Shown: positions 58,453 through 64,000 of the stretch, one piece after another | Numbering within the stretch: the stretch's first letter is position 1 | Layout: each line of letters starts with the position of its first letter | Assembly: GCA_963575745.1 (NCBI GenBank) | Contig: CAUYUJ010019370.1 | Coordinates: 704,703 to 768,702, forward strand | DNA length: 64,000 nt | Direction of reading: 5' to 3' | Origin: Prorocentrum cordatum | Lineage: Eukaryota > Sar > Dinophyceae > Prorocentrales > Prorocentraceae | Program-made: the position numbers and the translations under genes | Notes under the pieces: model-generated | The model's database searches: none | The model's input: only the letters and a program-made list of their open reading frames with translations | What the model was told of the DNA's origin: nothing

Positions 58453-58893
58453 TGGCGTCGACCTGACGCCAGCCAGACGCCGACTTGACGTCAGCCAGAC
58501 GTCGACCTGACGCCAGCCAGACGTCGACCTGACGTCAGCCAAACGTCAGTAAAACGTCAGTAAAACGTCAGTAAAACGTCAGTCAGACGTCAGTCAGACG
58601 TCAGGCAAACGTCAGGCAAACGTCATCCAAACGTCAGGCATACATCGTGTAACCGTCAGACATGACGTTTGGCTGATGTCTGCCTGACGTTTCGCTGACG
58701 TTTGGCTGACGTCTGACTGACGTTTTACTGACGTCTGACTGACGTCAGGTCGACGTCTGGCTGACGTCAGGTCGACGTCTGGTTGACGTCAGGATTATGT
58801 ATGGCTGACGTCTGACTGACGTCGGGCTGACGTCAGACTGACGTCTGACAAACGTCAGTTCGACGATTGAAAAACGTCAGTCTGACGTCAACC
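58453..58893. repeat. large inverted array of TGACGTC units between G2 and G3
   Basis: 58,453 to about 58,665 runs GCCAGACGTCGACCTGACG and then AACGTCAGTAAAACGTCAG-type ~10-11-bp units. About 58,666-58,893 runs the complement (TGACGTTTGGCTGACGTCTG, then ACTGACGTTTTACTGACG). The two halves form inverted arms of some 210 bp. The TGACGT core is shared with 51,311-51,466. It begins directly after the G2 stop. Confidence 0.85.
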
Positions 58894-58929
58894 AGTCGTC
58901 TGTCTGCAAATGGCGGGGCGGGCAAGGTT

Positions 58930-60351
58930 TTATTGAGGGGGGACCTGGCGGAGGCGCACGGGATTGTCCCGTATCCGCCGCAGGTGTTTGAGCATGCAGC
59001 TGACCTTGTCGGCCAGGCTGCCGCCCCTGAACTCTGGTGATCCTGCTGGCTCCTGCGAGGCCCTTGGGTACCTATTGGGAGGCGCCCACATGGCCATTGG
59101 ACATTGTCCAGGGGCCATGTGGGATACTAATATCTGGGGGAACCAACTACTAGATGGTTCGGTTAGCCTCGAACTCAAACCCCATTCCTCCTCCTTCCTC
59201 TCCTCTGTCATCATCCTCCTGCAGCCTTCCCAATGTCATCCTCTCCTCTCCTGTCCCCCGCGCCCTCCGTTCTCCCCTGTTCTCCCCGTGCCCTCTTGAC
59301 CACCACAAACCTTCCTCCCCCTCTATGCTTGGAACGAGGAGGGGGTGAGGGGGCACTTGGCCAGGACGGCGGTGCACGCCGCCGTGACCTCTGCCCAGCG
59401 CGCCTCGGCGTCGGGCACGTGCCGCAGCAAGATCTCGATCTGGGCAGATTGGGCAGCATCTTCGTCCCCTCCTCATCCTCACTGGACCCCCTCCCCCCTC
59501 ATCGTCCAACTCCTTCCTCCGTCTCCCCTTGTCGGTACGCCACCCTCCTCCGCTGTCTGCGACTCCCCGTGGAAACGTCCTCCCCCCCTCCTCCTCCCCC
59601 TCCTCCTGCTCCTCCTCCTCCTCCTCCTCCTCCTCCTCCTCCTCGTGTTTCCTTCTCCTCCTGTTTCCTCCTCCCCCTCCTCCCCCCCTCCTCCTCCTCC
59701 TCCTCCTCATCCCCTCAGCGCTGTCATCATCGGCATCGGCCGTCATTGTCACGCGCTGTCGTCGCCATCGCCATCGGCGGAGTGGCGGAGGAAGGAAGGA
59801 GGGGGCAGGGGGGGAGGGCGGGACGAACGTGCGAGGGAGGAAGGAAGGAAAGATGGGAGGAGACGAGGGAGGAGGCGATGAGGGTGAGGATTTTCGACCC
59901 CACGCAACCGTCACATTCTCGCATAGTAGTGACGGTACTGCAGCTCGGGGACTCGGCGGTACCGCTGGGTCCGCTGGTGCCCGTCCTCGCACCACACCAT
60001 GGAAATGTACATGGGGTAGTCGGGCGTGAGGGTGAGGGCGGGCTGCCCTGGCTCCCACCCAGCATCTATCTGCCAGGAGGGGGGCCACGGCCCGCCTTCC
60101 AGTGGGCCAGCAGGCACCACAGCGATGACGTCGGGGCAGGCGGCCCACTGGCGGGGCGAAGCCTGCTGGAGCATGGGCTCGATCCAGCTCCTGAAGGGCT
60201 TGGTCGTCTTGACGCCCTGGCGGTTGCGGTACTGCCGCTGGGGGAGGCCAGGGGGGACGTCCCCGACCTCCATGACGCGCCATGGCTCCCCGAGGCCAGG
60301 GGGCGCGTCGCCCCCGCCGAGCTGAATGACCAGGCACGACGCCTGCGCCAT
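58930..60351 (-). CDS. G2: three-exon protein of unknown function, 217 aa
   Basis: Model (minus): 60,351-59,934 (ATG); 59,459-59,357; 59,062-58,930 (TAA). The total is 654 nt, phase-consistent and GT-AG. Exon 1: MAQASCLVIQLGGGDAPPGL, LPQRQYRNRQGVKTTKPFRS, WIEPMLQQASPRQWAACPDV and PDYPMYISMVWCEDGHQRTQ. Exon 2: SAQIEILLRHVPDAEARWAE and VTAACTAVLAK. Exon 3: GGSLADKVSCMLKHLRRIRD. Composition is Trp/Pro/Gln-rich at the start and helical at the end. No family is recognised. The exon 1 donor has alternatives (phase 0 at CGCCGA|GTCCCC joined to CCCAG|ATC), so about 14 aa are uncertain. The start lies only 130 bp after the G1 stop. A 39-bp hairpin (59,085-59,123) sits in intron 2, near the last acceptor. 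Confidence 0.6.
59085..59123. repeat. hairpin in G2 intron 2
   Basis: CCCACATGGCC ... GGCCATGTGGG, with an inner TGGACA/TGTCCA pair; 39 bp in all. It lies just upstream (sense) of the last-exon acceptor. Confidence 0.7.
59575..59720 (+). repeat. (CTC)n tract inside G2 intron 1
   Basis: CTC/TCC triplets with short interruptions, between G2 exons 1 and 2. The long plus- and minus-strand frames through it are repeat artefacts. Confidence 0.85.
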
Positions 60352-60481
60352 GGCGCTACAGCCTAAAACATGGCCACAGAACACGGAGGATCGAGGGAGA
60401 GGAGCAGGGGGAAGGAGCGGAACAGAAGAGGAGGTTGGGAGGAATTCTTCTCACCCTCTCTTGCCCCCTTGTTTCCTTTCA

Positions 60482-60709
60482 TCAACGCCCGCCAACCAAC
60501 TCGGGGTTGGCCGCGAGCGACGGCGCGTGGACGGCCTTGTCCTTCGTGAGCCAGTCATAGTGGCCCAGGTCGAAGGTGTTCGTGGAGCCGCGCTCCACGA
60601 CCAACTTCAGCAAGGCCTTCTGGAGGCCGCCGCCGAGCGGCGCCGCTGGGCGGCGCAGCGGCGGTTGAGCCCACAGGGCCCGCGAAGGGGATGGGCCGCG
60701 GGAGGCCAT
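60482..60709 (-). CDS. G1: single-exon 75-aa protein of unknown function
   Basis: An uninterrupted frame runs from ATG (60,709-60,707) to TGA (60,484-60,482). The first 30 residues are Arg/Pro/Ala-rich (MASRGPSPSRALWAQPPLRR). The rest is well composed: GLQKALLKLVVERGSTNTFD, LGHYDWLTKDKAVHAPSLAA, then NPELVGGR. Third positions are strongly G/C. No domain is recognised. The start is chosen because it is the first ATG after a relict spliced leader 44 nt upstream. Lack of introns, unlike its neighbours, fits a retrocopied gene. An earlier exon cannot be excluded. Confidence 0.58.
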   Translation of the reverse strand: MASRGPSPSRALWAQPPLRRPAAPLGGGLQKALLKLVVERGSTNTFDLGHYDWLTKDKAVHAPSLAANPELVGGR

Positions 60710-60752
60710 GGCTCCCGCGCGGAGCCTGTCGGGCGTCCTCTGGGCCGAGGAC

Positions 60753-60772
60753 GTGCCAAAATGGCTCACGGG
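60753..60772 (-). other. relict spliced leader upstream of G1
   Basis: On the minus strand 60,771-60,755 reads CCGTGAGCCATTTTGGC, the DinoSL with one inserted G; the last five bases of the leader have diverged. Sense orientation, 44 nt before the G1 ATG. Confidence 0.72.
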
Positions 60773-60819
60773 CCCAGGGAAGCGACAACCCAAGGGCCCA
60801 CGGCTAACGGCCCCTTGGC

Positions 60820-61375
60820 CCAAGGAGGAGGACGAGAAGGATGAGGATAGGAAGTAGGGGGAGGAGTGGGGGGAGGAGAAGGAGGAGGAGGAGAAGGAAG
60901 AGGAGGAAAAGGAGGAGGATATGAAGAAGGAGGATAGGGGAAGAAGGAGGATGAGGAGGATGACGATGAGGAGGAGGAGGAAGAGAGGGAGGAGGAGGAG
61001 GAGAAGGAGGAGAAGGAGGAGGGAAAGAGGAGAAGGAGGTGGATACGGAGGTTGATGAAGAGGAGGCGGAGGATGGTGGTGATAATTAGGCGGCGAGGCT
61101 CCAGTTTGCTCACCACTGAGGCGGGGGAGGAGGCAGAGGGGGGGAGGAGGAGGAGAAGGAGGAGGAGGAGAGGAGGAGGAGGAGGAGGAGGAGGAGGAGG
61201 AGGAGGGAGGAGGAGGAGGAGGATAGGAGGATGAGGAGGAATAGGAGGATGAGGAGGAGGGGAGGAGGAGGAGAGGAGGAGGAGGAGGAGAAGGAGGAGA
61301 AGGGGAGGAGGAGGGAAGGAGCGGAGAGGGAGGAGGAGGAGGAGGAGGAGGAGGAGGAGGAGGAGGAGTGAGCGA
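60820..61375 (+). repeat. long (GGA/GAG)n purine tract
   Basis: About 550 bp of GGA/GAG/AAGG repeat, interrupted at 61,040-61,140 by non-repeat sequence with no coding evidence. Frames through it are Leu/Ser/Pro repeats on the minus strand. It lies upstream of the gene cluster. Confidence 0.88.
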
Positions 61376-61840
61376 GCGAGCGAGGCGAGCGAGGGAGACA
61401 CAACTGGTGTCCTCCTCCTTCCTACTTATCCTGCTTCTGCTCCCTCCCCCTCTGCCTCCCTCCCTCCCCCTCCTGCTCCTCGCCCTTCCTCCTCTGACCG
61501 ATCTCACCGAATCTACTAACCTATCGATCTCACATCTCACTATTGGCTTCACCTATGGACTATCTCACTGTCGATATCACTATCCATCTCACGACCTACC
61601 TATCGATATCACTATCCACCTATCGCATATCGACCTATAGATCTCACTACCTACCTACGTACCTATCAGTATCACTATCTATCTGCATTGAATAACTATA
61701 GCAACAATCTCACTGAATACTGAGTGGCCTCATCGAACGCACTATCGATCTGAACGACTCGGCTGAAGTATCGATATCACAGTCGATCCACTATCCACTG
61801 TGGGCTTGATCTCCGCTGTGGTCTTGATCGGTCGCTACCC
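61376..61840. other. AT-richer degenerate TATCGATCTCAC repeats
   Basis: 61,500-61,800 repeats CTATCGATATCACTATCCA-like words at irregular ~12-20-bp spacing. No gene seen. Confidence 0.6.
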
Positions 61841-62060
61841 TTGATCTCCGCTGTGGTCTTGATCGGTCGCTACCGGTCGCGACCGGTAGCGACCGACGGT
61901 CGCGACCGGTCGCGACCGGTATTCGCGACCGAAAAATCTGGTCGGTCGCGGAACGACCGAGATTGCGTTTCGCTACCCAAATTTTTGGGTCGCGCATGAT
62001 CTGGGCGGGGTGAAGAACCGGTCCCGGGGAAGTGGTCGGGAGGTCGGGTGCCCGTGTCTC
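61840..62060 (-). repeat. dispersed repeat with GGTCGCGACC motifs, copy 2 (inverted)
   Basis: GGTCGCTACCGGTCGCGACC words lead to GCTACCCAAATTTTTGGGTC and GCGCATGATCTGGGC, the reverse complement of 40,485-40,525. The same block continues with GGTCCCGGGGAAGTGGTCGG, a piece of the dispersed family also seen near 10,610 and 27,390. Confidence 0.75.
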
Positions 62061-62104
62061 GAAAAAATCGAGACGTCGGACGTCTGGGATTGTCGGAGGT
62101 CCGC

Positions 62105-62230
62105 GCGGGCTGCTTGGATCTGCGCTTGCCCCCCGTCTCCGGCGCGCGGAGCGCGCCAGGGGCGGCGGAGGCGCCGCCGGGGGGCCCAAGGCGCCGATCC
62201 GAGGGATCCGGGCGGACCTCCGAACGTCTC
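62105..62230 (+). repeat. dispersed repeat with GCGCGC palindrome, copy 3
   Basis: GGCGCGCGGAGCGCGCCAGG is followed by GGCGCCGATCCGAGGGATCC and GGGCGGACCTCCGAAC, in the same order as at 28,370 and 39,139. Confidence 0.6.
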
Positions 62231-62463
62231 ACCCCCAGCAAGGGGGCTCGGCGTAAGTGTTCCAACGCGGTCACCCACCTCGAATCATCGACAACTTCCT
62301 GGACCATGTCTTTGTCCTGGGCAGTTTTCGATTGTCGCGGAGCCCGGAAACGGCCTCCAAAGGTGTAATACTGCGGAACAGTTCCGGCTTGATTTCTGTC
62401 ACAGGGCCGATGGAAACCTCATCCCGCCAAGTCGATGAACGAATTGCCCTCTGCCGGCTCTGC

Positions 62464-62706
62464 AGGGGGTGTTGCGCCCGCCAGTATTGCGGGCCTGCGC
62501 CCGGTGGATCTGGTCTTGGGCCGTCTTCACCAGAAAGCATGTCCTGCTGGAGGGACTTCTGGACGCGGCCAGGACGAGGATCTGCTGGGGGTGTTTTGCG
62601 CCCGCCAGTATTGCGGGCCTGCGCCCGGAGGATCTGGTCTTGGGCCGTCTTCACCAGAAAGCACGTCCTGCGGGAGGGACTTCCGGACGCGGCCAGGGCG
62701 AGGAGG
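62464..62706 (+). repeat. 122-bp tandem duplication
   Basis: GCGCCCGCCAGTATTGCGGG, GGATCTGGTCTTGGGCCGTC and TTCACCAGAAAGCA(T/C)GTCC occur twice, about 122 bp apart, with ~90% identity. Frames on both strands read through, but the repeat length is not a multiple of three and no conserved protein is visible. Confidence 0.85.
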
Positions 62707-62709
62707 AAT

Positions 62710-63590
62710 CCGTGCCAGAGCGAGGCCCGCGGCGCCCGAGACATCTTCCCGAGCCGACGGGTCTGCCAGATTTCTTGACGTACCCTCGCCCGATGTCGTC
62801 CTCGCCCTGGCTTCGTCTCGGCTTCGTCTCGGCTCGAGACTGCGCCCTGGCTTCGTCTCGGAGTTCTGCCCGCCTGCCCCCCCCCCGCTTCTCGAAAAAA
62901 TCGCGGCTCCGGAGTTCTGGCCACGCGCAGAAAAGGGGGTAGGGGGAGGGGGGAAGGCCTCTTAGAAGGCGCGGGCCTTCTTTGTAGATGTAAGGCCGGC
63001 GCCTTCTAAGAATCGGGGGTGGACAGAACCCCCAACACTGACACGTCGATTAGTGAATTGTCCGTTCTCGGTTCTCGAGAGGGCGCCGTGGCCGTTATTA
63101 TTTCCAGGCTTGCGCCCGCCAGGTTTGGGCCTCAGGTCGTTTTCACGAAACCACGTTTTACTATAAAGGGGGGTCTGTCCTTCCCGAAAGAAGCAGCCTC
63201 CTTCTATCAGGAGCGAAAGAAGGACGTACATGTACATGAATCCACGCTGTTTTCGAGATTTCGCATTGCGCGAATATTCGTATCACGCGGCCGGTCTCGC
63301 GGGTCAAGGGGCCGTGTTCATGTACATAGCTGGGCGCGTACGTCCTTTGTGGGCTCCCTATTCTAAGAAGCCTTCCCCCCTCCCCCCACCCCCCTGTGCG
63401 CGCCGCCAAGAGCTGGAGTGCTGGCCTCGGTCAGGAGCCCCGCCGTGGGCGAGCGCCGGCGGCGGCATGCTGCGGCCGACCTCCAGGCCCAGGTCCGTGG
63501 CGCGCGGGCGCAGGCGCTCGGAGGACGAGGACGACGGGGTGGCGGACGAAGCGGCGGGGCGCAGCGAGACTCGTCCCAGCCGAGACAATT
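62710..63590. other. gene-free region
   Basis: Contains a short TCTCGGCTTCGTCTCGG repeat (62,812-62,860) and an inverted pair of GGCCTTCTTAGAAGGCGC/GGCGCCTTCTAAGAA words (about 62,955-63,013). No coding sequence is supported. Confidence 0.4.
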
Positions 63591-63593
63591 TTC

Positions 63594-63770
63594 TCCTCCT
63601 CCTCCCTCCTCCTCCTCCTCCTCCTCCTCCTCCTCCTCCTCTCCCTCCTCTCCTCCCTCCCCTCCTCCTCCTCCTCCTCCTCCTCCTCCTCCTCCTCCTC
63701 CTCCTCCTCCCTCTTCCTCCCTCCTCCCTCCTCCTCCTCCTCCTCCTCCCTCCTCCTCCTCCTCCTCCGC
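63594..63770 (+). repeat. (CTC)n microsatellite
   Basis: About 175 bp of CTC/TCC triplets with CCCTC interruptions. Confidence 0.9.
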
Positions 63771-63797
63771 CCCCCTCGGTTCCCTGCTCCTATCTCG

Positions 63798-63955
63798 GGT
63801 GCTAGAAGTGCCCCTGGCCCAGGGTGCCCCCATGATTTCCAGGGAGGCCCCCACGGCCTCCAGAGCACGCCTCACGAGGCCAGGAGGGCCCCAGGGGCTG
63901 CAACATTGAACGAAAAACCTTGGGGCACCTTGGGCCAGGGGCACCTTCAGCAACC
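63798..63955 (+). mobile_element. short terminal-inverted-repeat element (MITE-like), copy B
   Basis: The left end, GCTAGAAGTGCCCCTGGCCC then AGGGTGCCCC, is mirrored by the right end, GGGGCACCTTGGGCCAGGGG then CACCTTCAGCA. The length is about 155 bp. The inside (GGCCCCCACGGCCTCCAGAG) is the reverse complement of the element at 11,449-11,612. No protein is encoded, so any mobility would need a transposase supplied elsewhere. Confidence 0.65.
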
Positions 63956-64000
63956 CCCGGCTATCCTCGGCTAAGCGCAGAGGGGGATAGGGAGAGGGGG

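Noticed and set aside
59150-60366. 395-aa minus-strand and 377-aa plus-strand frames over G2
   Set aside because: Off-frame or antisense shadows of G2 exon 1 joined to the CTC tract; the G2 frame has better composition and splice sites.
60352-60400. Degenerate leader upstream of G2 (CCGTG...GGCCATGTTTTAGGCT)
   Set aside because: Needs several insertions to align; weak compared with the three accepted relicts.

Overview
This is nuclear DNA from a dinoflagellate, and the case rests on the sequence itself. Three places carry near-exact copies of the dinoflagellate trans-spliced leader (DinoSL). The DNA is GC-rich and dominated by simple-sequence and inverted repeats. The convincing genes have several exons and lie head-to-tail on one strand. 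One predicted protein has the layout of a protein family I associate from memory with dinoflagellate genomes. The species cannot be settled from this window; a Prorocentrum-like or Suessiales-like genome would fit. I see no rRNA, tRNA or CRISPR array, and nothing bacterial or viral.

Layout. 1-42.6 kb is gene-poor. It holds decayed coding fragments: 17-300 (+), 679-960 (-), a retroelement-like remnant at 4.4-6.3 kb (+) directly behind two tandem relict spliced leaders, 9.5-10.2 kb (-), 14.4-15.3 kb (+) and 36.9-38.8 kb (-). Between these lie microsatellites, a 74-bp minisatellite (20.5-21.3 kb), a three-copy ~1-kb satellite (23.7-26.4 kb), ~10-bp repeat arrays with a conserved core (29.2-30.2 kb and elsewhere) and many foldback (inverted-repeat) elements, including a near-perfect 256-bp palindrome at 17,821-18,076.

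42.6-60.8 kb is a unidirectional cluster of six genes on the minus strand. In transcription order these are G1 (60,709-60,482, 75 aa, one exon), G2 (60,351-58,930, 3 exons, 217 aa), G3 (about 58,343-57,244, partial, acidic repeat protein), G4 (56,302-52,769, 6 exons, 498 aa), G5 (51,101-46,032, 10 exons, 495 aa) and G6 (45,262-42,635, 4 exons, about 651 aa). I built the exon models by hand from reading frame, splice sites and intron phase. Most junctions are GT-AG; two may use non-canonical GC donors. Many introns are filled with microsatellite. Self-complementary TGACGT-rich arrays lie between G2 and G3 and between G4 and G5, and a 58-bp hairpin lies upstream of G6.

60.8-64 kb has purine and pyrimidine tracts, an inverted copy of a repeat from 40.5 kb, a 122-bp tandem duplication and a short terminal-inverted-repeat element with a second copy at 11.4 kb.

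No pathway links the six proteins. None has a domain I can name with confidence. G4, G5 and G6 look like dinoflagellate-lineage proteins of unknown function. The cluster fits a dinoflagellate gene array whose transcripts would be resolved by spliced-leader trans-splicing. The relict leaders at G1 and G4 suggest that some genes were re-integrated from processed mRNA.
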